Source: CAYNWT01 sp964450955 (GTDB lineage: Bacteria > Planctomycetota > Planctomycetia > Planctomycetales > Planctomycetaceae). From it: 64,000 bases of DNA. Within the stretch, counting starts at the first letter, position 1. The number at the start of each line of letters is the position of its first letter. The position numbers and the translations under genes were made by a program. Of the stretch, positions 18,142 to 27,806 are shown piece after piece. The notes under the pieces are model-generated. The model searched no databases. It was not told the DNA's origin and worked only from the letters and a program-made list of their open reading frames with translations. Location: assembly GCA_964450955.1 (NCBI GenBank), contig CAYVFI010000005.1, positions 1 to 64,000 of the forward strand. Reading direction: 5' to 3'.

Positions 18142-18972
18142 ATGCGTTTCGCGATCTGCCAGGAACTGTTTGAGGGCTGGGAATGGGAACGTCAGTGCGC
18201 GTTCATTGCTGAGACTGGTTACACGGGCATAGAGGTCGCGCCGTTTGCGATTACAGACGACGTTGAGGCTGTGACGCAGGAACAACTGCGATCGATGCGC
18301 GAGATGGCAAACCAACATGGGTTGCAGATCATCGGTCTGCATTGGTTGCTGGCGCGGACCGACGGCCTGCATCTGACCAGTTCATCGAAGGAGGTTCGCG
18401 AAGACACCGCGCGTTACCTCGCGCATCTTGCATGGATGTGCGATGAACTCGGCGGCGACTTAATGGTGTTTGGTTCGCCCCATCAGCGCAACATTTCTGA
18501 AAAAATGTCAAAAAAAATCGGGGTGCAAAATGCAACCGATGTTTTCACTCGCGCGTTCGAACTCATGGGTGATCGCGCAGTGCGAATTTGCATGGAACCA
18601 CTCACCCAAAAAGAGACGGACTTCATCAACACATGCGCTGAAGCGGTGGAGTTGATTGAGTGTGTCAAAGAGCCGCGCTTTGTGTTGCACCAGGACGTCA
18701 AAGCGATGCTTGGCGCGGAGTCTGAATCGATACCGGTGCTGGTCGATCGGTACCGCGATCAAACAGGTCATTTCCACGTAAATGACAGTAATTTACTTGG
18801 TCCAGGCATGGGGGAGACGCAGTACGAACCCATTCTTCAGGCACTGCTAGACGCGCGTTACGAAGGTTGGGTCTCGGTTGAAGTGTTTGACTACAAACCC
18901 GGTTGCGAACACATCGCGCAAGTGAGTCTTGAGTACCTCAAACGCACGCTTGATTCTGTCAGCGCGGGGTAG
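18142..18972 (+). CDS. Sugar phosphate isomerase/epimerase (xylose isomerase-like TIM barrel)
   Basis: The 276-aa cytosolic protein has the AP endonuclease-2/xylose-isomerase-like TIM-barrel pattern: TGYTGIEVAPFA near the start, LGGDLMVFGSPHQRN, ICMEPLTQKETDFI, GHFHVNDSNLLGPGMGE and WVSVEVFDYKPG. The Glu/His/Asp metal ligands appear present. It lacks a Tat signal, unlike the related gene at 31263. The substrate (keto-sugar or inositol derivative) cannot be specified. It stands alone. Confidence 0.85.
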   Translation: MRFAICQELFEGWEWERQCAFIAETGYTGIEVAPFAITDDVEAVTQEQLRSMREMANQHGLQIIGLHWLLARTDGLHLTSSSKEVREDTARYLAHLAWMCDELGGDLMVFGSPHQRNISEKMSKKIGVQNATDVFTRAFELMGDRAVRICMEPLTQKETDFINTCAEAVELIECVKEPRFVLHQDVKAMLGAESESIPVLVDRYRDQTGHFHVNDSNLLGPGMGETQYEPILQALLDARYEGWVSVEVFDYKPGCEHIAQVSLEYLKRTLDSVSAG

Positions 18973-19343
18973 GTTCTCACACTGTGTCGCCGGCTTGTTT
19001 TCCGTTTGTTGAACGTGTCAACGCGGCTTGGAAACCTGCCGTGCGTTCTGGTCGTTGAAGACGTCGGCAACCGGATAGGCGATCTGAAGTGTCAAGAACG
19101 TCTTGCAGTTTTTTTTGAAATACGTAGGATGTCGCGCGATTGAATGTAAGTCGTTTGTGACTTCGGACTTGGTGCCACAGAGATGCTTTCGAAACGAACA
19201 TCGGCGCCAAAAAAGAATGAGCTGGCTTGCATGACCTGTCACGGTTGACAGGTCAAATTCCCCAGTGTGACTGACAAGCCGAACCTAAGCCCGGTGCCAG
19301 CGGCGAACTCGGAAACACGATTGGCTCTGCAGGAGGAATCACG
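18973..19343. other. Intergenic region with a weak terminator-like hairpin
   Basis: A short CAAGA/TCTTG stem (19093-19105) is followed by eight T residues (19109-19116), a weak Rho-independent terminator that could serve the isomerase gene. The remainder shows no coding signal. AGGAGGA just before 19344 is the ribosome binding site of the Lys-rich gene. Confidence 0.45.
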
Positions 19344-19667
19344 GTGGCCAAAAAGAAGAAGAAGGCGAAGAAAAAAGTAGCCAAGAAGAAGGTGACTAAG
19401 AAGAAGTCAGCCAAGAAGAAGGCTACGAAGAAGAAGGCTACAAAGAAAAAGGCTACAAAGAAAAAGGCTGCTAAGAAGAAGGTAGCCAAGAAGAAAAAGA
19501 AGGTAGCCAAGAAGAAGAAGAAGGTAGCCAAGAAGAAGAAGGCTACTAAGAAAAAGGCCAAGAAGAAGACCAAGAAGAAGGTAGCCAAGAAGAAGGCTAC
19601 TAAGAAGAAGGCCAAGAAAAAGGCGAAGAAGAAAGCCAAGAAGAAGGCTACTAAGCGACGCCGATAG
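19344..19667 (+). CDS. Lysine-rich histone H1-like protein
   Basis: The protein is 107 aa, almost entirely (A/T)KKK-type repeats such as KKKATKKKATKKKA, with no other domain. Such proteins resemble the C-terminal tail of eukaryotic H1 and bacterial Hc1-like proteins and are expected to bind and compact DNA. The GTG start has a strong AGGAGGA site. The DNA itself is a degenerate tandem repeat (AAGAAGAAGGCTAC...), so copy number may vary between strains. It is followed by a good terminator. Planctomycetes have condensed nucleoids; a role there is inferred. Confidence 0.85.
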   Translation: MAKKKKKAKKKVAKKKVTKKKSAKKKATKKKATKKKATKKKAAKKKVAKKKKKVAKKKKKVAKKKKATKKKAKKKTKKKVAKKKATKKKAKKKAKKKAKKKATKRRR

Positions 19668-19694
19668 TGAGTTCATCTCACACCGCAAAGACAA

Positions 19695-19729
19695 AGCGGT
19701 CAGTCGAACCTCGGCTGGCCGCTTTTTTT
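19695..19729 (+). terminator. Rho-independent terminator of the Lys-rich gene
   Basis: The stem AGCGGTCAG / CTGGCCGCT (19695-19703 with 19715-19723, one G-T pair) is followed by a run of T residues to 19729. It lies 28 nt after the stop codon. Confidence 0.85.
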
Positions 19730-20376
19730 GTGCGCTGTTGAATGCAGCGGAGTGATGACGCGTTAGTCAGTCAGCTCGCGTCAGTCAGGTGGCGTGCGTT
19801 AGTCGGGAAGCGGGGTGCCAGTCTTCAAACGGAGCTCGGCTTCGCGTGATGACAAAACGCCGAGTGTTGCTCGACTGCTTCGGCGCGTTTGACACGTTCG
19901 ACGCGTTCGACGTGTTCGGGTTTGTCTTTTGTCATCAGGTCGTCGTCGGCAACCCTTCAACAGCGTCGTGCTGACTTCGTCATCCGTCAGTCAGCCAGTC
20001 AGTTGCCTGCCGCTTATGCTGGTCGATGGAACGGGTCATGCGGAAGGGCTTTGCAGCAAGCAGAGCCGTAGACATGACAATGATAGCGTGGGGAAAAGTC
20101 ATGGATTCGTTCCGGTTGGTTCTGGTTTTCCGGTCCACCAGCAGGTTGCGTAATGGCACGGTAGCCTTGTCACAGTTAAGCGGCTTTTCCACCAAACGGC
20201 GTTGACCAGGTTCTCTCCCGGAAACCGGGCTGCCTTTCTCAATTCTGCGAGCTGTTGGGCGGGATGGCTACGTGGCGCGGGCTGGTTCGGCTGTATCTGG
20301 CCAGTGAATTTGAATCGGGGTCACATGCGTCTAATATAAGTTTAAAATCGAACCGACGAGCAACCGGAGCTGCACT
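19730..20376. other. Long intergenic region
   Basis: This stretch of about 650 bp holds no supported gene. It contains degenerate direct repeats, including GTCAGTCAG words at ~19765-19790 and 19985-20000, and 'acgttcgacgcgttcgacgtgttcg' style repetition at ~19890-19920. These look like decayed sequence. GGAG at ~20366 is the ribosome binding site for the next gene. Confidence 0.4.
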
Positions 20377-21471
20377 GTGGACTGCCCCACCGACCTGATT
20401 GAAACTGCGAAGAAGCAACTGGACGAACATACTGTCGAAATGGTGCAGTGGCACTTTGGAGACGATACCGGGAGCCCGTTTTGGCTGGAGAAGAAGAAGG
20501 AGTTTGACTTCGATCCCTTGACGGACGTGAAATGCTTTGACGATCTGAAGCAGTTCCCTTTGTTCGAAGATGATTGGTTGCGTGGCGGGCCGGTCAGGCG
20601 ATGGGTTCCTCAACCGTACGCAGACAAGCCGTTGTACGTGTTCGAAACTGGTGGAACGACCGGCACGCCCAAGTCGCGTGTGGTGATGGAGGACCACTGG
20701 ATCGACTACGAGATGTTTTCCGAGACTCTGCCAGAGGAGTCGTTTCCGCGGGGCGGCAACTGGTTGATGTTGGGGCCTTCCGGCCCTCGACGTCTGCGGC
20801 TGGCTGTAGAACACCTTTGTCAGCACCGCGGTGGCATTAGCTTCTGCGTGGATTTGGACCCTCGGTGGGTCGTCAAGTTGCTGAAGAAGGGCAAGGTCGA
20901 CGAAGCCAAAGCTTACGGCGAACACGTGATTGATCAGGCGATGACCATTCTTAAGTCGGGCCATGAAATTCGCGGCATGTTCACGACGCCAAAGCTTTTG
21001 GAAGCGTTGGCGATGCGGTTGTTGGATGAAGGTTCCAGCATCGAAGAAGTGGGTATCAAAGGAATTTTCTGCGGCGGGACAGAATTCACGCAGCAGTGGT
21101 TCCGGTTCGCTTGCGAGGAACTACTTGGGCCGAATGTTTACATCACACCGACCTACGGCAACACGCTGATGGGGCTGGCGTGCGGTAAGCCGTTCGATCC
21201 GGCGGACGACTACAAGATTACCTACTACGCTCCGCAGCCGCGTGCTGCGATTGAGGTCGTGGACTTCGACGACCACACGAAGACCGTCGGCTATGATGAA
21301 ACTGGCCGGGTCAAGCTGTACACGCTAACCAAAGAATTATTCATTCCCGGTTTCCTTGAACGCGACGAAGCCGAACGCGAGAAGCCGCACGAGAAGTATC
21401 CGTGGGACGGCGTGAGTAGCGTTCGTCCCTATCATGTGTTTGCGAAGACCACGACGGTTGGAGTTTACTAG
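20377..21471 (+). CDS. AMP-forming adenylating enzyme (PaaK/LuxE-like)
   Basis: This 364-aa protein carries the ANL-superfamily phosphate-binding motif TGGTTGTPK (91-99). Later motifs fit a short, single-module adenylating enzyme such as phenylacetate-CoA ligase-like or LuxE acyl-protein synthetase: GIFCGGTEF, TPTYGNTLMG and a C-terminal GRVKLYTLT. It is shorter than standard acyl-CoA ligases, like LuxE. The GTG start has GGAG ~8 nt upstream. The next gene, 160 bp downstream on the same strand, encodes an aldehyde-dehydrogenase-fold protein. The pair may activate and then reduce a fatty or aryl acid (inference). Confidence 0.75.
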   Translation: MDCPTDLIETAKKQLDEHTVEMVQWHFGDDTGSPFWLEKKKEFDFDPLTDVKCFDDLKQFPLFEDDWLRGGPVRRWVPQPYADKPLYVFETGGTTGTPKSRVVMEDHWIDYEMFSETLPEESFPRGGNWLMLGPSGPRRLRLAVEHLCQHRGGISFCVDLDPRWVVKLLKKGKVDEAKAYGEHVIDQAMTILKSGHEIRGMFTTPKLLEALAMRLLDEGSSIEEVGIKGIFCGGTEFTQQWFRFACEELLGPNVYITPTYGNTLMGLACGKPFDPADDYKITYYAPQPRAAIEVVDFDDHTKTVGYDETGRVKLYTLTKELFIPGFLERDEAEREKPHEKYPWDGVSSVRPYHVFAKTTTVGVY

Positions 21472-21632
21472 CCGCGTGCGCACCGAAGTGGATGAGCTTA
21501 CGAATCTGAACAGCCCTGCTGGTTGCGGGGACTCGTCAATTCATCCGCGATCGAACTCTCAAATTCCGTCAGGCACGGCCCGACCTACACTCATGCCCTG
21601 GCCTGCTAAGCAGATCTCTGGAACTATCCAAA

Positions 21633-23072
21633 ATGCTAGACATCCCTGTCATCCGTTGGGGCAAGCCCTACGAATCAAAAGACAAAGCAGAAGTTGTCCA
21701 CTTCGAAACAGGTGAGACAATGGCCACCGTTCACCAGGCCAATGGCGGCCTGGTGAAGATGGATATGCGAAAGGGCAAGAAGGCTCGCAACGTCCTGCGT
21801 GAGTTCAAAATTTCTGCTCTGATTGACATGTGTGCCAAAGCAGCGGACATTTTTGAAAACGACACGCTTCCCTGTGGGAATGGAACGCAGTCGCCGGAAG
21901 AGTTCTGCAAACTGCAGTCAGCATCGACCGGGCTTCCTGAGAACATGTGCTTGTTCAACATGGGCAAGAATGCGTTCGCTTTGCGAAACATGGGCGGTAT
22001 CCTGGACGCGCTGACGCGAGGCCTGCCGTTGGACATTTTCACCAACGGATACGGTATGGAAGATCGCGGCGTGATGGTCAGCTATCAGGCCAACACAAAC
22101 GTGTCGGGTTGGGTGCTGCCTTCCAACAGTCCGGGCGTGCATACGCTGTGGCTGCCGGTGATTCCGCTGCAAATCGGTTTGGCATTGAAGCCGGGTTCGT
22201 CAGAACCATGGACTCCTTATCGAATTTACGAATCGATGGTTAAGGCTGGTATTCCGGCTGAGGCATTCTGTCTTTACCCGGGTCCTCACGAAGTCGGGAA
22301 CGCGGTTCTGGATGTCTGCGAACGCTCTGTCATCTTTGGTGGTGCGGCGACTGTCGAGAAGTACCACGGCAATCCTAAAGTCGGCGCACATGGGCCCGGG
22401 TTTTCGAAGATTGTGCTGGGCGAAGACAAGTGCGACGACTGGGAGAAGTATCTGGATTTGATGGTCGACAGCGTCTACGTCAACAGTGGGCGTAGCTGCA
22501 TTAGCTGTTCGGGTATCTGGACTCCTCGTCATGGAGCCGAGATTGCGGACGCGATTGCAAAGCGCATTGGTCCGGTTGCTCCTAAGCCGATGAACGATCC
22601 GGAAGCTGGCCTGGCGGCGTTCACTACGAAGGGCGTTGCCGAAGCAATGAGCAGCCAGATTGACGACGGCGTGAAGTCGTCAGCAGTCACTGATGTCAGT
22701 GAAAAGTATCGTGATGGTGAGAGTCGTCTTGTTGAAGAAGAACGCTGTGACTTCCTGCGTCCGACGGTTCTGCACGTGACTGATCCTGATGACGAAATGG
22801 CGGATACGGAGTACATGTTTCCGTTCGTTTCGGTTGTCGATTGTCCCAACGATCAGTTCATCAAGAAGTCTGGTTACACGCTTGTGTGTACGGCATTGAC
22901 GGACGATGAGGAGTTCTCACGAGATCTCATCGATTCGACCAGCATCGATCGCTTGAACATCGGCGAGGTGAAGACGGTTCAGCTGAACTGGCTGCAGCCT
23001 CACGAGGGCAACATCATCGACTTCCTGTTCAGAGCTCGGGCCTTCCAGACGGAAGCGCCGCCTGCGCATTAA
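21633..23072 (+). CDS. Aldehyde dehydrogenase-fold acyl reductase (LuxC-like)
   Basis: The 479-aa protein has aldehyde dehydrogenase-superfamily features: the cofactor-binding part around VSGWVLPSNSPGVHTLWLPV, a conserved LKPGSSEPWTP segment, FGGAATVEKY, and a candidate catalytic Cys at 289 in SGRSCISCSG. Position after a LuxE/PaaK-like gene suggests an acyl reductase acting with it (acyl-AMP or acyl-enzyme to aldehyde), but the sequence could equally be a CoA-acylating or ordinary aldehyde dehydrogenase. The ATG at 21633 has no strong ribosome binding site; it starts MLDIPVIRWGKPYES, typical of the family's N-terminus. Confidence 0.78.
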   Translation: MLDIPVIRWGKPYESKDKAEVVHFETGETMATVHQANGGLVKMDMRKGKKARNVLREFKISALIDMCAKAADIFENDTLPCGNGTQSPEEFCKLQSASTGLPENMCLFNMGKNAFALRNMGGILDALTRGLPLDIFTNGYGMEDRGVMVSYQANTNVSGWVLPSNSPGVHTLWLPVIPLQIGLALKPGSSEPWTPYRIYESMVKAGIPAEAFCLYPGPHEVGNAVLDVCERSVIFGGAATVEKYHGNPKVGAHGPGFSKIVLGEDKCDDWEKYLDLMVDSVYVNSGRSCISCSGIWTPRHGAEIADAIAKRIGPVAPKPMNDPEAGLAAFTTKGVAEAMSSQIDDGVKSSAVTDVSEKYRDGESRLVEEERCDFLRPTVLHVTDPDDEMADTEYMFPFVSVVDCPNDQFIKKSGYTLVCTALTDDEEFSRDLIDSTSIDRLNIGEVKTVQLNWLQPHEGNIIDFLFRARAFQTEAPPAH

Positions 23073-23508
23073 GGTCTTCCGGTTGCATTGGTCGGCGTCA
23101 GGAAGATGGATGCGTTTGTTGGAGCGGTCTATGCACGCATGTGTTGTGTGTCTAAGGCGGCACGGGGCTGAGGGGACGGCGTAAGTCACGACGGCAAGCT
23201 GCCAGATTTGGGTGCTTGCCGCAGTGCCCTTTCCAAATTGGGGCAACAACCTCAGAATGATGGCCACGGTGGGGCTGCTATCAGCCTGACTGCGAAAGGC
23301 CCAAAGGAACCGCGCGGGTTTCTGCGAAGCTTGACCTGACAGCAAACTTGTGGACTGTTGCGAGCTTCACTGCAGGATGGAGTGATGGCGCGACTTTGTT
23401 TGTTCCTGAAGATGCTGGTGCTGCGTCCGACATTGAAGCACTGGTGGAACAGGAACTTGTTTCTGTGCGATAGCCGTCTCGGACTCCGCGCCCGAATTGG
23501 AAGAATCT
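23073..23508. other. Intergenic region without recognised features
   Basis: A stretch of ~430 bp between the aldehyde-dehydrogenase-like gene and the LRR lipoprotein. No gene, repeat or terminator is convincing. Confidence 0.35.
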
Positions 23509-24603
23509 ATGCGATATTCAACCCTTAGCTTGTGTGCACTGTGCACTCTTTTGACCGTTATTCTGGTCGGCTGCAACAGCGGTGTCGACAAGCCAGGGAA
23601 GGTGGCGTCGGTTCCTGATGATCCCGCTGCAGTGGAGTCTCTGAAAGACATCGCTGAGCTGAAGATGGACAAGCGCGGGAATGTTACTGAGGCGAACTTC
23701 CGCGGCGTGGAAGTGACCGACGACATGTTCGCGCACCTTGCCGGTTTTCCGAAGCTGCGTTCGGTTCTGTTGAATGAGACAGCGATAACCGATTCGTCTT
23801 TGGAAGTGCTGGGCAAGCTACGGTCGGTCACGAACCTTGATCTGCGTGGTTGTGGAGTTTCGAATGACGGCTTGAAGCATTTAAGCGGCATGACGCAGCT
23901 GAAGGCGCTGCGGCTATCCGGTAAGAATGGCAAGGCCAGCGTAGATGACGGCGGCCTTGCTGCACTGTCTGAGCTAACCAATCTGAAGGTCCTTGCGCTG
24001 GACTTCCTGCTGGTTAGCGTCGATGGGCTTAGCCTGTTACCGAAGCTGAACGCGATGGAAGAGCTGTATATGGCGGGAACAGCGTTCGACGACGACGCGG
24101 TTCCGGTTCTGTTGCAGAGTTTCCCCAGGCTGAAGAAGCTTCGCGTCGCTCAAACGACACTGTCTGACGCGGGGCTTGAGCAGCTGGCTTCACTTTCAAC
24201 GCTGACTGATCTGGATATCAGCGAGAACAGCCTGCTTTCGGACGCAGGAATGCAGCATGCCGGCTCGATGACGGGGCTGACAAAGTTGAACCTGTGGCGT
24301 CTGGCTTTAACCGATGACGGCATTGGGCAACTGGCAGGACTAACCAGGCTTAAGTGGCTTAACCTGGACAACACGCAGTTGGCTGATCCCGGGCTGGTTC
24401 ATTTGCAGAAGATGACGGAACTTGAGTTCCTGCACCTTGGTTCTACGCTGATCACGGACGAAGGCATCCCACAACTGGAGGGGCTGAAGTCGTTGAAGGA
24501 TCTCAAGCTAACGCGCACGGCCGTCACAGAAGCGGGTGCTGCGAAGCTTGGTGAGTCATTGTCTGGAACGCAGATTCAGTTGAAGTACGAGGGTGGCGAA
24601 TAG
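23509..24603 (+). CDS. Leucine-rich repeat lipoprotein
   Basis: The protein is 364 aa with a signal peptide and lipobox (ILVGC, cysteine ~21), followed by ten or so ~24-residue LRRs of the pattern LxxLxxLxxLxLxxTxITDxGL. This type is abundant in planctomycetes and resembles the eukaryotic F-box-associated LRR subfamily. Expected to be anchored at the cell surface or periplasmic face and to bind a protein partner. The ATG at 23509 with GGAAGA upstream is preferred over a TTG at 23497. A bidirectional terminator follows. Confidence 0.9.
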   Translation: MRYSTLSLCALCTLLTVILVGCNSGVDKPGKVASVPDDPAAVESLKDIAELKMDKRGNVTEANFRGVEVTDDMFAHLAGFPKLRSVLLNETAITDSSLEVLGKLRSVTNLDLRGCGVSNDGLKHLSGMTQLKALRLSGKNGKASVDDGGLAALSELTNLKVLALDFLLVSVDGLSLLPKLNAMEELYMAGTAFDDDAVPVLLQSFPRLKKLRVAQTTLSDAGLEQLASLSTLTDLDISENSLLSDAGMQHAGSMTGLTKLNLWRLALTDDGIGQLAGLTRLKWLNLDNTQLADPGLVHLQKMTELEFLHLGSTLITDEGIPQLEGLKSLKDLKLTRTAVTEAGAAKLGESLSGTQIQLKYEGGE

Positions 24604-24688
24604 CGTTGGTAGTGGCAGGGTCGTGTTCAAAGAACAGCCGCCCACGCTTTCGGTTTGCTGTCAAACAAACCACCGACGAAGAATGAAA

Positions 24689-24717
24689 AAGGGCTTCGCC
24701 AAGTTGGCGAAGCCCTT
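24689..24717. terminator. Bidirectional Rho-independent terminator
   Basis: A perfect 14-bp inverted repeat with a single central base (AAGGGCTTCGCCAA / TTGGCGAAGCCCTT), preceded by AAAAA so that the minus strand has a T-run, and followed 5 nt later by TTTT on the plus strand. It lies between converging genes. Confidence 0.88.
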
Positions 24718-24746
24718 AGCGCTTTTCCTGGCAGTCCAGGCCTGGG

Positions 24747-26090
24747 TCAGGCACCCACGGCAACCGGGGCGTCTACAACTTCCCAGCCAGCTCGGTACTG
24801 TTTCGAAACCAGCTTGTCTGCTTCGGGGCAATTGGTGGCTGTGAGAGTCTTGTAGTCCCATTCCAGTTTCTTACCGGTTCGGAATGCGACGTTTCCAAGC
24901 AGCACTGTTTCTGTCAGGCAGCCTGAATAATCGAAGTTGCACAGGGTGGCTTTAGGGTTACCCGCCTTGCATGCCTCGATCCATTCCTTGTGATGGCCGA
25001 TGGACTTGGCGATGGTCTGGGTCGGAGGGCTGAAGTTCTTAAACTTGTCCTGCGGGTAAAGTCGGTACTTACTGTAGTCCGCGAACATCTTGCCTTCGCT
25101 TCCGATGAACATCACACCCGCACCTGGTACTCGTTCTCCCGCAACCTTTCTGGGAATCATGTTGCCGTCGTACCAGGTTAGGTTCAGGCCTGGCATGCTG
25201 CCCCGAGCGGGGAATTCGTACATGACCTTGAGACCTAATGGGCATGTCTCTTTGTGAACAGCCGGTCCTTCTGCCTGGATGGTGGTTGGGTGACGCAGTT
25301 TCAAAGCCCAGTAGGGCAGGTCCATGTAGTGGCACGCCATGTCACCCAGTGTTCCGCCGCCGAAGTCCCACCAGCGTCGCCACTGAGCCGGATGGTATTT
25401 GCCGGGGTAGAACGGTCGTGTCGGAGCCGGGCCAAGCCACAGGTCCCAGTTAAGGTGTGCTGGTGGCTCTTTGCCTTCCGCAGGCCGATCGCCACCACCC
25501 CAGCCTTTGCCGACCCAGACGTGCACTTCAGTTACGTCACCAATCGCACCGGATTCGATGACTTCGACGACGCGGCGGTAATTATCTCCGGCGTGAATTT
25601 GTGTTCCCATCTGTGTGACCACGCCGGCCTTCATCGCTTCTTCGGCGACGATACGTGCTTCCTGCACCGTGTGGGTTAGTGGCTTTTCGCAGTACACATG
25701 CTTCCCGGCTCTAATCGCACGGATGGTTGCAGGAGCGTGGTGATGGTCTGAGGTTCCGACGACGACCGCATCGATTTTGTCGCCCTCCGCTTCGATCATC
25801 TCGCGATAGTCTTCGTAGGTGCGAGCGTCAGGGAAACCTGCATCGTTAGCGTTGCCCTTCATCGTTCGTTCGAGGAATACCTTGTCGACGTCACAAAGCG
25901 CGACGACGTCTTCGGATCGGACTCCCTTAATGTCTTCCAACGCGCGGTTGGCGGTGCCGATACAGGCGATTTGGAGTTTCTCGTTTGCCGAGATTGAAGT
26001 GGCTTTCGCTCCACCTGGCCAGGCGAAGGTGACCGCTGCTGCGGCTCCGGTGGTTTTCAGGAAGTCGCGGCGATTGGGGGTAAGGGACAT
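24747..26090 (-). CDS. Tat-exported Gfo/Idh/MocA family oxidoreductase
   Basis: The 447-aa protein has a twin-arginine signal (NRRDFLKTTGAAAAV) and a Rossmann NAD-binding region (ACIGTANRALEDIKG). The family's CEKPLTHTV motif and HHAPATIRA segment follow. The C-terminal domain contains WRRWWDFGGGTLGDMACHYMD, seen in the planctomycete-expanded subgroup of secreted Gfo/Idh proteins. NAD is presumably bound before export. Substrates of this subgroup, probably sugars, are not established. It is monocistronic. Confidence 0.92.
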   Translation of the reverse strand: MSLTPNRRDFLKTTGAAAAVTFAWPGGAKATSISANEKLQIACIGTANRALEDIKGVRSEDVVALCDVDKVFLERTMKGNANDAGFPDARTYEDYREMIEAEGDKIDAVVVGTSDHHHAPATIRAIRAGKHVYCEKPLTHTVQEARIVAEEAMKAGVVTQMGTQIHAGDNYRRVVEVIESGAIGDVTEVHVWVGKGWGGGDRPAEGKEPPAHLNWDLWLGPAPTRPFYPGKYHPAQWRRWWDFGGGTLGDMACHYMDLPYWALKLRHPTTIQAEGPAVHKETCPLGLKVMYEFPARGSMPGLNLTWYDGNMIPRKVAGERVPGAGVMFIGSEGKMFADYSKYRLYPQDKFKNFSPPTQTIAKSIGHHKEWIEACKAGNPKATLCNFDYSGCLTETVLLGNVAFRTGKKLEWDYKTLTATNCPEADKLVSKQYRAGWEVVDAPVAVGA

Positions 26091-26189
26091 TGCTGCTCCA
26101 ACGTAGAAATGAAAGGCGGGGAATTCATTCTAACGCCCCGCGTGCTGCTTTCACGCCCGACTGAACCGGATTTCAGCGTGACAAGACGC

Positions 26190-27806
26190 TCAGGACGCGT
26201 CGTTCACGCTAAACAAAGTGAAATCGTCCTGCTGGAACACGATGGTCAGCCAGTCCGGGCGGTCGCCGGCTTGAAGTTTCCGGAAGAACTGTGAGCCATG
26301 GCGAGATGTGTCCGGGTGGGTCAGCAGCAAGACGTAGCGAACACTGTAGGGGCGAACGACGACTTCCAGGACGCGATTAAACGTCCAGGGTTCTTTTGAC
26401 GCATTAAAGAAACTTGTTGGCAGTCCGATTGATGGCCGTTCCACAAACAGGTGTGTCATTTGTGGCATTGAGCTTAATAGCGCGTGCTGTTGGTCGCAGT
26501 GTTTTCGAAGGTATTCGCCAAGCGTTTTTGACGAGCCAGCCAGGGGCTTGTCCAGGATGGTTCGGGTTGCGACACCGCGAGCGGCGAGGGCTCTGTTGTC
26601 TGCCAGGCATTCACGCTGACCCATGACAAGTGCGGCGATTCCCAGTAGGCCAACAGCACTGGCGATGATTTTCATTCGGGGAGACCGACCTGCATACTGT
26701 TCGTAAAACAGTCCGAGAGCCAGCAGGCCGGTGGGCACGATTGGAATGAACAAACGCGTTGACAGGCCCGCGGACTTCGTTGTGTGCAGATAGGCCAACA
26801 TCGCGATGGTGACAGGCGTGTAAATCAACACGATCGCTGCGCGGCTGAAAAGTGCTTTCCAAAGCAGTCTGGCGTTGCCGTTAAGCAGTGATGCGATGGT
26901 TGCTGCCAGGACCACGGTTCCTATGACGGCCTGAGCGACGCAGATGAATTCAAGAGCGATCAGGCCTTTTAGCGAGAACCCTGTCAGCGAACAAACGCAG
27001 TAGTAGGCAATCTTCATAGTGACGCCGATAGGTTGGCCGACATAGTCGTTCCCGCCGCGCCACGTGCCGGCAAGGCGTTGGTTCCGAGCGAATAAAAGCA
27101 GAGCCATGAGAACGGCAGGCGTGATGGCAAGTATGCCTGATCGAATTGTTGGCAGCAGCCGACTGCGATGCTGAAACAGCAATGAAAAGCCGTAAGCAAT
27201 GCCAAGAAAAATGCCCGCGTATCGCCACGAGACAGTAACAGCGGCCAGGACCCCTGCCATCAGCAGTCCGGCCGCGCGATCGTTAGAACGGATGAAGAAC
27301 AGCATGCTGGACAGCGTGAGCACAATGAACGGGATGTCTGATGAGTAGCACCAGGTCGGCATCCATGTTTCTGCAATGGTAAGCCAAATGAAGGCGCAGA
27401 TGGCGGCGGTGGTTTGTGGTAGTCGAATCTCAATTCCCAGCAGGAAAATTAGTGGTGCCACAAACGCGTACGCCGCCAGGCAAAGCCAGCGCGCGAACTC
27501 ATGATGGTTCACGCCGGTAAGCTTTGAGCCGGCTGCGACGACGATTGAATACGCCGGCGGGAACACGGTTTGAGGTGCAGGTATGGTTCCCGCTCGGGTC
27601 TGTTCGCCGTAGTAAATCAGGTCCGTCTGTATGCCCTTACCGTCCATAATCATTCTGGCGGTCGACATGTAGTGGGCGGTGTCTGAAAACACCCAGGTGC
27701 GTTCTGGAACGATGCCCAGAAAGAATGTGGCGGCGACCGAAATAATCACGACTGTCCACAAAAGTCTGGGTTCTGATGTGATCTGGTTTTGTGAGCTGTC
27801 TACCAT
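26190..27806 (-). CDS. Polytopic membrane protein, glycosyltransferase-like (GT39/ArnT type)
   Basis: From the ATG at 27806 the protein is 538 aa with about ten hydrophobic segments. The first extracytoplasmic loop has DTAHYMSTARMIMDGKGI, where the Asp-containing pattern resembles the catalytic loop of dolichyl/undecaprenyl-phosphate mannosyl- or arabinosyl-transferases (GT-C fold). The C-terminal ~130 residues are soluble. A TTG at 27842 could extend it by 12 residues. The donor and acceptor cannot be read from sequence. The overall architecture recalls genes at 36298 and 50213. Confidence 0.72.
   Translation of the reverse strand: MVDSSQNQITSEPRLLWTVVIISVAATFFLGIVPERTWVFSDTAHYMSTARMIMDGKGIQTDLIYYGEQTRAGTIPAPQTVFPPAYSIVVAAGSKLTGVNHHEFARWLCLAAYAFVAPLIFLLGIEIRLPQTTAAICAFIWLTIAETWMPTWCYSSDIPFIVLTLSSMLFFIRSNDRAAGLLMAGVLAAVTVSWRYAGIFLGIAYGFSLLFQHRSRLLPTIRSGILAITPAVLMALLLFARNQRLAGTWRGGNDYVGQPIGVTMKIAYYCVCSLTGFSLKGLIALEFICVAQAVIGTVVLAATIASLLNGNARLLWKALFSRAAIVLIYTPVTIAMLAYLHTTKSAGLSTRLFIPIVPTGLLALGLFYEQYAGRSPRMKIIASAVGLLGIAALVMGQRECLADNRALAARGVATRTILDKPLAGSSKTLGEYLRKHCDQQHALLSSMPQMTHLFVERPSIGLPTSFFNASKEPWTFNRVLEVVVRPYSVRYVLLLTHPDTSRHGSQFFRKLQAGDRPDWLTIVFQQDDFTLFSVNDAS

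Noticed and set aside
19253..19639. Phe-rich open frame opposite the lysine-rich gene
   Set aside because: It is the antisense of AAG repeats; it has no start signal and only low-complexity content.
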